Part shown: in pieces, positions 40,680 through 50,162 of the stretch | Layout: each line of letters starts with the position of its first letter | Position numbering within the stretch: the first letter of the stretch is position 1 | Source of the DNA: Pseudomonadales bacterium | Lineage (GTDB): Bacteria > Pseudomonadota > Gammaproteobacteria > Pseudomonadales > Azotimanducaceae | Reading direction: 5' to 3' | NCBI GenBank assembly: GCA_012103505.1 | Contig: WLWP01000001.1 | Location: 2,046,001 to 2,110,000 of the forward strand | DNA: 64,000 nucleotides | Notes under the pieces: model-generated | Told to the model about the DNA's origin: nothing | Seen by the model: only the letters and a program-made list of their open reading frames with translations | Database searches by the model: none | Position numbers and translations under genes: made by a program

Positions 40680-41990
40680 CTACTTGCGACGAACTTTAAC
40701 AGGCAAACGCGTGTAACCCTTCACGAAGGACGAGAATGTAAGTTCAGGTTCATCTTGGACTTCGATCTTTTCAAATCGAACGAGAATCTCTTCCCACAGG
40801 ATGCGTAACTGTAACTCTGCAAGCCGATTACCCATGCACCGGTGGATCCCGAATCCAAACGACAAATGTTGTCTAGAATTTGGGCGCTCTATATCTAAGT
40901 CATCCGCGTTTTCGAAAACATCCTCATCTCGATTACCTGAGACGTACCACATAAGAACCTGGTCGCCTGCGCGTATTTGCTTGCCACCAACTTCACAATC
41001 AACGTTTGCTGTACGGCGCATATAAGACAGCGGCGTCTGCCAACGAATCATTTCAGCCACCATCTTGGGTATGACTTCCGGGTTTGCGATCAACTTATCG
41101 TATTGTTCTGGAAACTTGTTCAGAGCATAGACACGGCCGGACATGCTATTGCGAGTAGTGTCGTTCCCACCAACAATCAGAAGCAACAAGTTACCAAGAT
41201 GTTCTATCGGCTCCATGTCCTTTGTCGCATCGCCGTGGGCAAGCATCGAGACCAAGTCATCACCAGGGTTCTCCCTGCGCTCTGCCCAGAGCCTACCGAA
41301 GTACTGAATGCACTCAATGAACTCATCGCGCTTCTGTTCTTGCGACTCAACGATGCCGCCTGGTTCTGGAATAGCGAAGGTGATGTCAGACCAACGGGTT
41401 AACTTCGCCCGGTCTTCGAGTGGAAAATCAAACAGTGTCGCCAACATTAACGTTGTCAGTTCGATCGAGACCTTCTCTACCCAATCAAAAGTCTCATTCT
41501 CAGGTAGTCCATCTAGCACATTGCAGGTGCGCTCACGGATGAGTGATTCCATTTTTACTAAGTTCTTAGGCGCGACAACCCCTGTGACTGTCTTTCGTTG
41601 ATCGTCGTGACTTGGTGGATCTTGACTGATAAATGGTGGCTTACTACCAGCAACAAATCCTACTGGCGCATCCGAATCTGGGGGGAAACCGAGGGTTATA
41701 CCGTGCGATGACGAGAACCTCTGCCAATCCGCATCTACCGCTTTGATGTCTTCGTATTTGGTCAGCGACCAATATCGCCCGGCTGTCGCAATTTCGTTTA
41801 GGTGTACCGGGTCTTCTTTACGCAATCGTTCAAACACTTCTTGCCAGCGATTGTCACAAAACAGATGGGCGTTGAGCGGATTGATATCCTCAATCGCCAT
41901 ATCATATGGATCTGGCGTATTTGCGCCTTTTGCTGCTTGTTCTTGCTCCGGCGTCTTAAACTCGGGTGGTGTACTTACTGCTTCACTCAT
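40680..41990 (-). CDS. Cytochrome P450, CYP153-like
   Basis: A 436-residue soluble P450. The I-helix oxygen-binding motif is GGNDTT at 274-279, the ExxR pair is E313/R316 (EMIRWQTPLSYMRRTA), and the heme-binding loop is FGFGIHRCMGNRLAE with cysteine ligand C385. The MWYVSGNRDED stretch and the heme loop recall bacterial CYP153 alkane and fatty-acid omega-hydroxylases, although I rely on memory for that subfamily call. No ferredoxin or reductase gene is adjacent. It is 2 bp upstream of the heme A synthase gene. Confidence 0.9.
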   Translation of the reverse strand: MSEAVSTPPEFKTPEQEQAAKGANTPDPYDMAIEDINPLNAHLFCDNRWQEVFERLRKEDPVHLNEIATAGRYWSLTKYEDIKAVDADWQRFSSSHGITLGFPPDSDAPVGFVAGSKPPFISQDPPSHDDQRKTVTGVVAPKNLVKMESLIRERTCNVLDGLPENETFDWVEKVSIELTTLMLATLFDFPLEDRAKLTRWSDITFAIPEPGGIVESQEQKRDEFIECIQYFGRLWAERRENPGDDLVSMLAHGDATKDMEPIEHLGNLLLLIVGGNDTTRNSMSGRVYALNKFPEQYDKLIANPEVIPKMVAEMIRWQTPLSYMRRTANVDCEVGGKQIRAGDQVLMWYVSGNRDEDVFENADDLDIERPNSRQHLSFGFGIHRCMGNRLAELQLRILWEEILVRFEKIEVQDEPELTFSSFVKGYTRLPVKVRRK

Positions 41991-42123
41991 GTCTTACCTA
42001 ATATCTAGCATTTGAAATTTGCCACGCAGGCGGCGGCATAACTCGGCCACGAAAAATACCACATCTGCTTGGCTTTTGTGTGCGTTGCCGCACTACCGCT
42101 TCACGGTATTTCGAGGGGTGAGT

Positions 42124-45100
42124 TTAAGCGATCGCGGTCTGATCCTGGGTCGGATCGAGAGGTGCTGAGTCCGACGACGAGTCCAAAGCGTTAGCCTCGT
42201 CCGCATCAACCACCTGCGCATGAGTACTCGCTAGCCACAAATACACACTTGGGAGGATAAACAAGGTGAATGCGGTGCCTATGAGCATCCCAGCAACCAA
42301 AATGATACCGATACTGTTGCGTGCTTCAGCACCCGCTCCGGTAACCAACACCAAGGGGAAATGTCCCATTACCGTAGCACCTGTTGTCATCAGTACTGGT
42401 CGCAGCCGTGTGGCCGTCGACTCTTTGATCGCCTCGAGTTTAGACAGGCCTCGCTCCTGCATTTGGCGGGCGAATTCAACAATCAGAATAGCGTTCTTGG
42501 CGATTAACCCGACGAGAGTGATGAACCCGACTTGGGAGTAGATATTTATCGTGGTCAGGCCAAAGAAGGTAAACAGCAAGGCTCCCGATATAGCCAATGG
42601 CGCTGAACCAATGAGTACGACGAGGGGATCACGGAAGCTATTGAATTGCACCGCAAGCGCGAGGAAAACAAAGATCATAGAAACGCCAAGAACACCTACC
42701 AGGGTATTTCCTTCTTGCCGTAACTGGCGCGACTCCCCAGCATAGTCAATACTGTAGCCAGCAGGCAATATCGTCTTAGCCGCCTCCTCAAGAGCAGACA
42801 ACGCCGTCTCCTTGGTATTGCCGGGTAGAACGCCCCCAGTAACGCGGAAGGAATTTTTCTGTTGGAATTTGCCTAGCACCCGTGGTGCAACTGTCTCTCG
42901 CAAACTTGCGATTGCCGACAACGGGATCAAGTCACCCGTCTGCGTGCGAATCTTCAAATCGAGCAACGCTGCCGGATTGACCCGATCGTAATCCTCGACC
43001 ATCGGGATGACCCGATACGCTTTGCCATTGAGATCAAATCGATTCACATAGTTGCCAGACAGAAAAACACTTAGTTGTCGGCTTACAGAAGCCATATCCA
43101 TGCCAAGGTCTGCGATACGTTCACGATCAAGTTCAAAGCGAGCCTGAGGCAGATCAATTCGTAGTTCAGTATCAGCGAACATAAACGCACCGCTGCGCAA
43201 CGCAGCATCTACCATCTCAACGGCATATGGGCGCATTTCACTCGCTGTTTCGGAAGACAGGACCACCATTTCAATATCCATTCGCCCTGCTGTTGGTAGC
43301 GCTGACGAAAGAATCGGGAACGCCTTAACCCCCTCGATCTGAGACAAGTTGCGAAATGCGAGCGGCATCAACTCATGAACGGACATCGGTCTGTCATCGA
43401 AATCAACAAACCCCATACCACCAAAACCACCGGTCGGAAAAACGACTTGCCACATATCGGTTGAGCCCGGCAACGCCTTCATCGCATCTACCACGTCATA
43501 CATATAACGCTCTGTGTAATCCAATGAAGCTTCTGGCGGCGCGGTTACAGCAACGCGAATCATGCCTTCGTCCTCGCGTGGAGCGAGTTCACTTTGGGAA
43601 AACAAAAAGAACGGCACAGCCAACAAAGTGATGAAACCAGCAACAAAGAGCACCTTGCCATTATTCCGCAGAAGTACACTAACGATCTGCCTGTAGCGAT
43701 CCTGGGTCCAAGCGAAGACACGATTCACAAGTTGAGTGAATCTAGACTCTTCACCATGGCTACGGTTAACAAAGCCGCTCATCACAGGTGAAAGGGTTAA
43801 GGCTACAAAGCCTGAAATCAGCACCGCGATCGCCAATGTGAACGCAAATTCCTTAAACAACACCCCGGTGAGTCCGGACAAGAAGCCTATCGGTGCGTAA
43901 ACCGCCGCGAGGGTCAACGTCATTGCAATAATAGGTGCAAACAACTGCCGGGAGCTCGCGAGCGCTGCCTCATATCGACTCATGCCCTCACGCATATAAC
44001 GCGCAACGTTTTCCACGACTACGATCGCATCATCAACAACGAGACCTACCGACAGCACAATCGCCAGTACGGTGAGGAGATTCATCGAGAATCCCATCAC
44101 GCTAATCGCTGCCACGGCACCTAAAAGAGAAATTGGAATCGTGACGAGCGGTACGAGAGCCGTCCGCAGAGAGCCCGTAAACAAGATCACAACCAAACCG
44201 ACCAACAAGACCGTTTCAATCAGTGTTATGAAGATCTCTCGAAGCGCATTGCGCATGTACTCGGTGACATCATGAGCTACGTCGATGCGCATGCCGTCTG
44301 GCAGTTCAGCATTTACCTCGTCTAGTACCTCGTACATCCGATCTGCGATCGCTATCTCGTTCGCACCGGGCAGGGGGTAAATCGCTATGAAGACCACTGC
44401 TTTCTGCGTGAAACGGGAAGTCCCAGATGCTTCTACGGCACCTAGCTCAACTCTGGCGACATCTTTGATACGTATCAAAGCGCCATCTATCTCCCGGATA
44501 ACCAACCGTTCGAACTCAGCTTGGTCGATCAAGTTGGTGTCGAGCATGAGGTCTATACGCCGTGCACTACTCTCCGACGCGCCAACAGTGGCAATTATGT
44601 TGTTGCGAGTGAGTGCGGTCGTGACATCTTGAGTACTGATGTTAAACACGGCAAGTTTGTCAGGGTCTAACCAAATGCGCATTGCTGGTTCCCGACCACC
44701 ACCTAATTCTGCCCGGAGAACATCAGGGATCGACGAAAACTTAGGCAGTACCTGACGCGTTAGATAGTCTGTTATATCAGGACGACTCATCGAGTCTTTG
44801 ACGGGAACAGTCAGATACCAACCAGCATTGGGTCTATCTGCGCGTACTACATTGATCGCAGGATCTTCCGCCTCCACAGGCAGCTCAAACCGAATCTGAC
44901 TCAACCGGGTGTTTAGCTCAGCCAAAGCGTCAGTGCTGTTTTCGTTTAGTCGCAACCAGGCGGTGACTGTGCTCATACCTGCGGTGGTCTCGGAGTCCAC
45001 ATAATCGATGCCAGGGATAGACGCAGCTGCGCGCTCAATAGGCTCAGTGACAAAGCCCTGCACAGTTTCAGCAGAGGCCCCAATGTAAGGGGTTGTTATT

Positions 45101-45273
45101 ACGAGAGATGAACTTTCGATCTTTGGGTACTGCAAGACCGCCAGATCGAGCGCCGCGCGAATCCCGACCAAGACCAGTAATAGAGATATGACGATGGCAA
45201 CGACCGGACGATTGACAAATATGTCCGTCACGCGGGGAATCTTCGCGGTGCGCGGCAGGAGCCTCGTGTTCAT
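42124..45273 (-). CDS. RND-family efflux permease (AcrB/HAE-1 type)
   Basis: A 1049-residue inner-membrane pump with the two-repeat RND layout: a first helix VVAIVISLLLVLVGIRAALDL, two large periplasmic loops, and twelve helices in total. The proton-relay acidic pair is in VGLVVDDAIVVVENV. The start at the ATG at 45273 leaves a 1-bp gap after the adaptor gene; an upstream start would overlap it by 44 bp. The substrate may be hydrophobic toxicants, detergents or antibiotics. No outer-membrane TolC-type gene is seen nearby, so it would use one coded elsewhere. Confidence 0.93.
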   Translation of the reverse strand: MNTRLLPRTAKIPRVTDIFVNRPVVAIVISLLLVLVGIRAALDLAVLQYPKIESSSLVITTPYIGASAETVQGFVTEPIERAAASIPGIDYVDSETTAGMSTVTAWLRLNENSTDALAELNTRLSQIRFELPVEAEDPAINVVRADRPNAGWYLTVPVKDSMSRPDITDYLTRQVLPKFSSIPDVLRAELGGGREPAMRIWLDPDKLAVFNISTQDVTTALTRNNIIATVGASESSARRIDLMLDTNLIDQAEFERLVIREIDGALIRIKDVARVELGAVEASGTSRFTQKAVVFIAIYPLPGANEIAIADRMYEVLDEVNAELPDGMRIDVAHDVTEYMRNALREIFITLIETVLLVGLVVILFTGSLRTALVPLVTIPISLLGAVAAISVMGFSMNLLTVLAIVLSVGLVVDDAIVVVENVARYMREGMSRYEAALASSRQLFAPIIAMTLTLAAVYAPIGFLSGLTGVLFKEFAFTLAIAVLISGFVALTLSPVMSGFVNRSHGEESRFTQLVNRVFAWTQDRYRQIVSVLLRNNGKVLFVAGFITLLAVPFFLFSQSELAPREDEGMIRVAVTAPPEASLDYTERYMYDVVDAMKALPGSTDMWQVVFPTGGFGGMGFVDFDDRPMSVHELMPLAFRNLSQIEGVKAFPILSSALPTAGRMDIEMVVLSSETASEMRPYAVEMVDAALRSGAFMFADTELRIDLPQARFELDRERIADLGMDMASVSRQLSVFLSGNYVNRFDLNGKAYRVIPMVEDYDRVNPAALLDLKIRTQTGDLIPLSAIASLRETVAPRVLGKFQQKNSFRVTGGVLPGNTKETALSALEEAAKTILPAGYSIDYAGESRQLRQEGNTLVGVLGVSMIFVFLALAVQFNSFRDPLVVLIGSAPLAISGALLFTFFGLTTINIYSQVGFITLVGLIAKNAILIVEFARQMQERGLSKLEAIKESTATRLRPVLMTTGATVMGHFPLVLVTGAGAEARNSIGIILVAGMLIGTAFTLFILPSVYLWLASTHAQVVDADEANALDSSSDSAPLDPTQDQTAIA

Positions 45274-45274
45274 C

Positions 45275-46405
45275 TCAGAAGCCAACCGAGCGATCCTGAG
45301 CTGCTTCGTTAGGCGCACTTGGAATCACTAGGCTACCGTCACGCAATTTGAATGCGCCGATCGCAGCAATTTGATCGCCTGCCTTAAGACCTTCGCGGAT
45401 GACAATTAGGTCAGCTTCCTGATCGACATCGGCTATCGTGGCGAGCTGCACCTTGAGTCGTCGAGCACGGGTTTTTTGTTGCCCCTCTTCTTCGACTTCC
45501 TCCAGCAAATAGACGCTCGCGCCTAGCGCATCCCGCCGCACCGCCGTTGCTGGCACTACGGTTACGGTCTCAACAGATCCCAGCGGGACCGAAACCCGGA
45601 CTAACATTCCCGGCAGGAGATCAATAGCGTCTGAAACCAGCTGTGCTCTTAGCCGTAGATTACGACTGCGCACGTTGACGGAAGCATCACGTGCAATCAC
45701 AGTCGCGACCATCAGTTGTTCGAGATCACCATAAGTCACAGAGACAGAGCTACCAATATCTACTTGAGCACTATCCTGGGGTAGCGCGAAGTCAATCCAG
45801 ACATGATCATCGACACCCACCAACATAGTGATCTCTGTCCCGGCATCAAGATATTGGCCCACCTCAAGCTGATGCAAACTGGTGATTGCATCGAAAGGTG
45901 CACGTAGTGTTTTCTTGTCTATCAAAGCTGCAAGGGCAGACACCCTAGCGCGCGCTGAATCAAATTGCGCGCGGGCTTGATCACGATTTTCTATAGAACC
46001 TGCCCCACTCTTAACAAGTCGTACGGCACGATCCAACGCAAGCTGGGCAATTTTTTGATCTGCTCGCGCTTCAGCAATCTGTGCCTGCTCTTGCGACACG
46101 TCTAGCCGCAAGAGCACGCGACCTGCTTCGACCCGTGATCCCGGGGCAAAACCGACATTCACAATTCTGCCCTTGAGCTCGTTCTGTAAGGTTGCGGATT
46201 GGGTTGCGACGACTTCCCCGGTGACTGACAAGCTCGGACGCCGAGTCTGCTCTCGGACAACGAAACGCTCCACGGCCTCAGCGGGCTCAGGAAACGCTTG
46301 CCCCATAGCGATAGCTGCTTGAATTTCGTTATATTTGTAGAAACCCAGACCAGCAGTAACCAGTCCGCATACCACCACAACGCCGAGCCAACTCAACCAA
46401 CGCAT
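45275..46405 (-). CDS. RND efflux adaptor (HlyD/MFP family)
   Basis: A 376-residue periplasmic adaptor protein with one N-terminal membrane anchor (WLGVVVVCGLVTAGLGF). A lipoyl half-motif ATLQNELKGRIVNVGFAPGS and the VEAGRVLLRLD segment follow, then a helical hairpin (about residues 105-165), a beta-barrel domain with APFDAITSLHQLEVGQYL, and a membrane-proximal domain. It bridges the RND pump to an outer-membrane channel. It is the first gene of the pair, 1 bp upstream of the pump. A short palindrome GTCAGGACTGAC at 46422-46433, 17 bp before the start, may be an operator (low confidence). Confidence 0.9.
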   Translation of the reverse strand: MRWLSWLGVVVVCGLVTAGLGFYKYNEIQAAIAMGQAFPEPAEAVERFVVREQTRRPSLSVTGEVVATQSATLQNELKGRIVNVGFAPGSRVEAGRVLLRLDVSQEQAQIAEARADQKIAQLALDRAVRLVKSGAGSIENRDQARAQFDSARARVSALAALIDKKTLRAPFDAITSLHQLEVGQYLDAGTEITMLVGVDDHVWIDFALPQDSAQVDIGSSVSVTYGDLEQLMVATVIARDASVNVRSRNLRLRAQLVSDAIDLLPGMLVRVSVPLGSVETVTVVPATAVRRDALGASVYLLEEVEEEGQQKTRARRLKVQLATIADVDQEADLIVIREGLKAGDQIAAIGAFKLRDGSLVIPSAPNEAAQDRSVGF

Positions 46406-46566
46406 GTGTTACACCTGTGAAGTCAGGACTGACAGTCTAGCTCTTTCGACCTATTCACCGCCAACCTAGGGTAAAGCCCGCTGCGGATACGCGTTGCAGT
46501 GTCTGCCAAGGCTCGTGAGAATGATGTTGGCCCTAAATTGGTAAGATTCACCGGAGGTGATGAACT

Positions 46567-47625
46567 ATGCATCAATACTTCTCCCGATCGTATGCAGAAG
46601 CACGCCGTATATTCTTGCAACAATGCGAGGCAACCGCCGCCACGCTCGAGCACATTCAGCACCCTCTATCTGGGCCTGATGGCGATATCTACATGGACGT
46701 CGCAATTTGGGGCGAACGTCAGTGTGAACACATGCTCATCGTCTCCTCTGCCACCCACGGTATAGAAGGCTATGCTGGCTCGGGTTTGCAATCACTCCTC
46801 TTAGCAGAGGATCTTCCCAACCAATTGCCGGAGAACACCACTCTACTCATGATCCATGGTGTGAACCCGCATGGCTTCGCCTGGCAGCGACGGGTCACAG
46901 AAGACAATGTCGACCTAAACAGAAATTTCCTTGATCACTCGATACCGCCAGAGAATCCGGAATATCTAGAAATCGCTGAGATACTCGAACCCAATGAGTG
47001 GCACCAAGACACAGAAGCGAGCATCCGCGAGCAACTATCCCACTTCTCTCAAAAACATGGTGCACGCTGGTTGCAGGGCGCCATGACAAAAGGTCAGTAC
47101 ACACACGAAAATGGCTTCTTCTACGGTGGCAAAGAACCTACCTGGTCCAATCTTAAACTCCACGAACTGGGACGCCGGTATATCAATCATGCACGGATGG
47201 CGACGATGGTAGACATCCATACCGCTCTAGGCCAATTCGGTGAAGCAGAGTGCATCACGACCTATCCCATGACATCTGACGAATACAAACGCTGTCGATC
47301 TTTGTGGGGAATGAGGGTTCAGACGACAGACACCGGCGACTCAGTTTCAGTCGATGTTAACGGTCCGATGGTTAACGCGATGCAGCAGTACTCCGATGCG
47401 CTTGGCACAGGATTAGAATTTGGCACACATGCCGTCTCGGAGGTCACTATGGCGCTGATCGCTGATCAGTGGTTGCACCAGCACGCCGACTTTAACTTCG
47501 CAGCAGGTCATCCTGTCAAAGAACGAATGATGGAAGCTTTCTACCCGGATTCCGACAAATGGCGCGAATCGATTGCCGGGATCACGCGCGAGATCTTAAA
47601 CCAAAGCTTATCCAGAACAAGTTAA
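46567..47625 (+). CDS. DUF2817/M14-like carboxypeptidase-fold protein
   Basis: A 352-residue protein of the DUF2817 group, related to M14 zinc carboxypeptidases. Likely metal ligands are His and Glu in SATHGIEGYAGSG, the DLNRNFLDH motif corresponds to the substrate-binding Asn-Arg, and a third ligand histidine is in MVDIHTALG. A late Glu in GTGLEFGTHAVSE may be the catalytic acid. It could hydrolyse an amide or ester bond in small molecules or peptides. A strong GGAGGTGA site precedes the ATG. It is divergent from the RND operon and convergent with the dienelactone hydrolase, 11 bp apart. Confidence 0.84.
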   Translation: MHQYFSRSYAEARRIFLQQCEATAATLEHIQHPLSGPDGDIYMDVAIWGERQCEHMLIVSSATHGIEGYAGSGLQSLLLAEDLPNQLPENTTLLMIHGVNPHGFAWQRRVTEDNVDLNRNFLDHSIPPENPEYLEIAEILEPNEWHQDTEASIREQLSHFSQKHGARWLQGAMTKGQYTHENGFFYGGKEPTWSNLKLHELGRRYINHARMATMVDIHTALGQFGEAECITTYPMTSDEYKRCRSLWGMRVQTTDTGDSVSVDVNGPMVNAMQQYSDALGTGLEFGTHAVSEVTMALIADQWLHQHADFNFAAGHPVKERMMEAFYPDSDKWRESIAGITREILNQSLSRTS

Positions 47626-47636
47626 GTGCCTCACCA

Positions 47637-48419
47637 TCAAAGGTGCTGATCGAAAAACTCAAACACCCTACGCCAGCTATCCTCAGCTGCGGCCTCATCA
47701 TACGCCGCTCGAAGGGGTGTCCATCGCCCTAGCTTGGCAACCCCTGAAAGCTGATTCATATACGAATGACCCACACCCGGGTAGAACTTTAGATCGTGTT
47801 CAACTTGCAAGGTATCCAGGTGATTTACTAATCGATGCCCTTGCGAAACAAACACGCTATCTTTCTCCCCATAGCCACCAACAACCGGGCAAATGCCGTT
47901 GAGATCCTCAAGGTCTCGGGGTACGTCTCCGTAAAACGGGGCAACCACTGACACTTTGGCTCTTGCCGCATGCAGTACCGCGAAGCCTCCCCCCATACAA
48001 AACCCAACGACTGCAATGCGCGCCGGATCCACAAATGGAACTGAGCCCAGCCAAGTTTGCACGGCTGCCAAACGTTCAAATGGAGTTCCTGAACCACGCT
48101 TCAGAGATCTCAGGGTTTTAACTACACAAACAGGTTTGGGACCAAGCCCTTGGTATAAATCCGGTGCTATCACAGCAAGAGGTTTTGGTCCGTTGGCCAA
48201 ACGCTGGCAGATACGACGAGTATCGTCATTGAGCCCAAGAATGTCGTGGACCACGATGACGGCTGGTATTCTCGAGGGGGACTTAACGGGAGCGAGAAAA
48301 TGAGCATCCATCTCATCTCCATTCCCATTTCCATCTACATCTACATCCCCATCCCCATCCCCATCCCCATCCCCATGCGGCAGTGGCACGGTGACCGTCT
48401 CTGCACCTATATTACGCAT
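47637..48419 (-). CDS. Dienelactone-hydrolase-family protein with Gly-Asp repeat insert
   Basis: A 260-residue alpha/beta hydrolase with the dienelactone-hydrolase nucleophile elbow VVGFCMGGGFAVLHA (Cys nucleophile), VIVVHDILGLND near the oxyanion site, a late Asp in GEKDSVFV and His in GVGHSYMNQ. Between a normal first strand and the IPAVIVVHD strand, residues about 17-36 are an acidic low-complexity run HGDGDGDGDGDVDVDGNGNG, coded by a GGGGAT-like hexamer repeat. Relatives do not need such a segment, so it is probably an expansion on a surface loop; its spacing is reminiscent of calcium-binding Asp/Gly loops. The ATG at 48419 is preferred over the GTG 2 codons upstream. Confidence 0.85.
   Translation of the reverse strand: MRNIGAETVTVPLPHGDGDGDGDGDVDVDGNGNGDEMDAHFLAPVKSPSRIPAVIVVHDILGLNDDTRRICQRLANGPKPLAVIAPDLYQGLGPKPVCVVKTLRSLKRGSGTPFERLAAVQTWLGSVPFVDPARIAVVGFCMGGGFAVLHAARAKVSVVAPFYGDVPRDLEDLNGICPVVGGYGEKDSVFVSQGHRLVNHLDTLQVEHDLKFYPGVGHSYMNQLSGVAKLGRWTPLRAAYDEAAAEDSWRRVFEFFDQHL
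48344..48376. repeat. In-frame hexanucleotide repeat (CATCCC, about 5.5 copies)
   Basis: The plus strand reads repeated CATCCC from 48344 to 48376, with degenerate CAT-containing copies back to about 48306. On the minus strand it codes for consecutive Gly-Asp units in the dienelactone hydrolase. Copy-number change would not shift frame. Confidence 0.93.
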
Positions 48420-48516
48420 AAGCACTCATTGCTATGGCGTTCATTGACTACAAATGACCACAAATTGGACACACTTCAACGAGTTCTCCTCGTGGTTGCT
48501 CTAAGCTACACGGGGC

Positions 48517-49140
48517 TTAAGAACCGAGAGTTATACCAACACCCGACACCAACATCTTATTAAGGCGCGCCTTACTTTCTCCGGCGCGAGCGCGTAGAGA
48601 CAAACTATGAAGTATGGACTGGGCAAGAGTCGCCCTCTCTGCCGTATCAAATTCAGCCGATAACTGCTCAGCTCGAACGGCTTCTTTAAGACGAGTCTCT
48701 ATGCCACGATCTATTTTTTGAATGACCGCTAGCAGATCCTCCTGAACCTCTGGATGACTAACTGCCGCTGATACAGCCGTACTCATAACAAGACAACCCT
48801 TCGGTTTGTCACCAGATACATAAACTGATAATGCTTCGCGATAAAATCCGGTCAGCGCTTTGTGCACATCCACCTCGGCGAACAATGTCATTTTCATTGC
48901 GGATTCCATTTGCGCCGCAAATTGGGCCAAGGCCCGACGATACAGCGCTTCCTTGTCACCGAAAGCCCTATAGATACTAGGCCGATTCATGTTCATCGCC
49001 GCAGACAGATCGTCCAGTGACGTCGCTGAGAAGCCATTTATCCAAAACACATTACCCGCTAACGCGATGGCCTCTTCTTCGTCAAACTGCCTTGGCCTGC
49101 CCCGCGTTCGTTTTACTGTTCTTTCTGTCATCGGATCCAT
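48517..49140 (-). CDS. TetR-family transcriptional regulator
   Basis: A 207-residue TetR-like regulator from the ATG at 49140, preceded by AAAAAGG. The basic RTRGRPRQFDEEEAI start is followed by ALAGNVFWINGFSATSLDDL and AAMNMNRPSIYRAFGDKEALY, the DNA-binding domain. The C-terminal domain matches the AefR/TetR_C type that often governs GST and efflux genes. A longer start at 49179 is possible but would place the operator-like repeat within the gene. It is divergent from the GST and HD-domain genes and presumably represses them and itself. Confidence 0.88.
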   Translation of the reverse strand: MDPMTERTVKRTRGRPRQFDEEEAIALAGNVFWINGFSATSLDDLSAAMNMNRPSIYRAFGDKEALYRRALAQFAAQMESAMKMTLFAEVDVHKALTGFYREALSVYVSGDKPKGCLVMSTAVSAAVSHPEVQEDLLAVIQKIDRGIETRLKEAVRAEQLSAEFDTAERATLAQSILHSLSLRARAGESKARLNKMLVSGVGITLGS

Positions 49141-49150
49141 CAGCCTTTTT

Positions 49151-49203
49151 GTACTGTATCGAACATTATTAATTGACATCTACATTATTGTTCGAAATAG
49201 TAC
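49151..49203. promoter_or_regulatory. Long inverted repeat between TetR and GST genes
   Basis: GTACTGTATCGAACA (49151-49165) and TGTTCGAAATAGTAC (49189-49203) are inverted copies that match at 13 of 15 positions across a 23-bp spacer. The pair lies between the TetR start (49140) and the GST start (49242) and is a good candidate operator for the TetR protein. Confidence 0.65.
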
Positions 49204-49241
49204 ATAAAACCAAAACACAAAACCAATACGGACGCCAAGCA

Positions 49242-50162
49242 ATGCCTAAAATTGAGCACCCTAAAAGCACAATTCCAAGCCAACTTCATGGCCTGCATCT
49301 ATTCCACTACGATGCTGCACCATGCGCCCAGAGAGTACGCTTTGCTCTCGGTGAAAAAGGCTTAGGCCGCGGCAGAGAGGAGAAATTTGATTCCGTAACC
49401 CCATCCGCTATCGAAGGTGACGATGGCAAATGGGTAAGTCGGCGAATATCTCTTCCCAAGAAGGACCATATGACGCAGACCTACGCCGAAATACACCCCG
49501 ACATGGTCGTCCCAGCCCTCGTCCACGATGGTGCGCTCTTTCTTGAGTCCTTAGACATCATCAGCTACTTGGATGATGCATTTGGTGGCCCACCCCTTGT
49601 TCCTAGGGATGCAACTTTACGTGAAGCGACAATGGCCCGGGTCGAACAGGCAAAAGTGCTGCATCGATCGATTCGATATGTGACTTTCTATTGGGGTCTT
49701 GGTCGGTTGGCGATGCTCAACCCCAAAGAGCGAAACCAACTTACTGATCTGGCCAATCAAGGAAACGATCAAGAACAACTCGTTTCTTTTTATAACCAAT
49801 ACAGTACCGGCAACATTCCAGAGGCGACTTTTAACGATCATCTGAACAAGCTGTTCACAGCTTTTTCTGAACTCGATGTGCAACTAAACGACGGCCGACA
49901 ATTTCTGATGTCTGATGAACTATCAATCGCTGATCCATTCTGGTCTATGAAAATTCTACGCTTACTGGAGTGCGGCTACCCAGTCGAGCAACACCACCCG
50001 AATTTGTACGCCTGGTATCAGAGAATCTACCAACGCCCTTCATTCCAGAACGAGGTCATGGGTAAGAATCGATTAACCAATAGAGCCTTCAAAATGAAAG
50101 CAGGTATCGAGCAGTTCTTCGGTAAAGGCTTGAGGAACGCCGTCGAGATGATCGCCGCGTGA
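49242..50162 (+). CDS. Glutathione S-transferase-like protein
   Basis: A 306-residue protein with a GST N-terminal domain: GLHLFHYDAAPCAQRVRFALGEKG, written as LFHYDAAPCAQRVRFALGE, has a Cys-x2-Arg active-site motif, and ALFLESLDIISYLDDAFG supplies the glutathione-binding Glu-Ser. The C-terminal helical domain is enlarged, and SIADPFWSMKILRL holds the conserved Asp. I start at the ATG at 49242; earlier in-frame codons would run over the operator-like repeat. Its stop overlaps the GTG of the HD-domain gene (GTGA). Detoxification under TetR control is likely (inference). Confidence 0.87.
   Translation: MPKIEHPKSTIPSQLHGLHLFHYDAAPCAQRVRFALGEKGLGRGREEKFDSVTPSAIEGDDGKWVSRRISLPKKDHMTQTYAEIHPDMVVPALVHDGALFLESLDIISYLDDAFGGPPLVPRDATLREATMARVEQAKVLHRSIRYVTFYWGLGRLAMLNPKERNQLTDLANQGNDQEQLVSFYNQYSTGNIPEATFNDHLNKLFTAFSELDVQLNDGRQFLMSDELSIADPFWSMKILRLLECGYPVEQHHPNLYAWYQRIYQRPSFQNEVMGKNRLTNRAFKMKAGIEQFFGKGLRNAVEMIAA

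Noticed and set aside
48246-48563. Plus-strand frame with Ile-Pro repeats opposite the dienelactone hydrolase
   Set aside because: It is the shadow of the Gly-Asp hexamer repeat and has no independent support.
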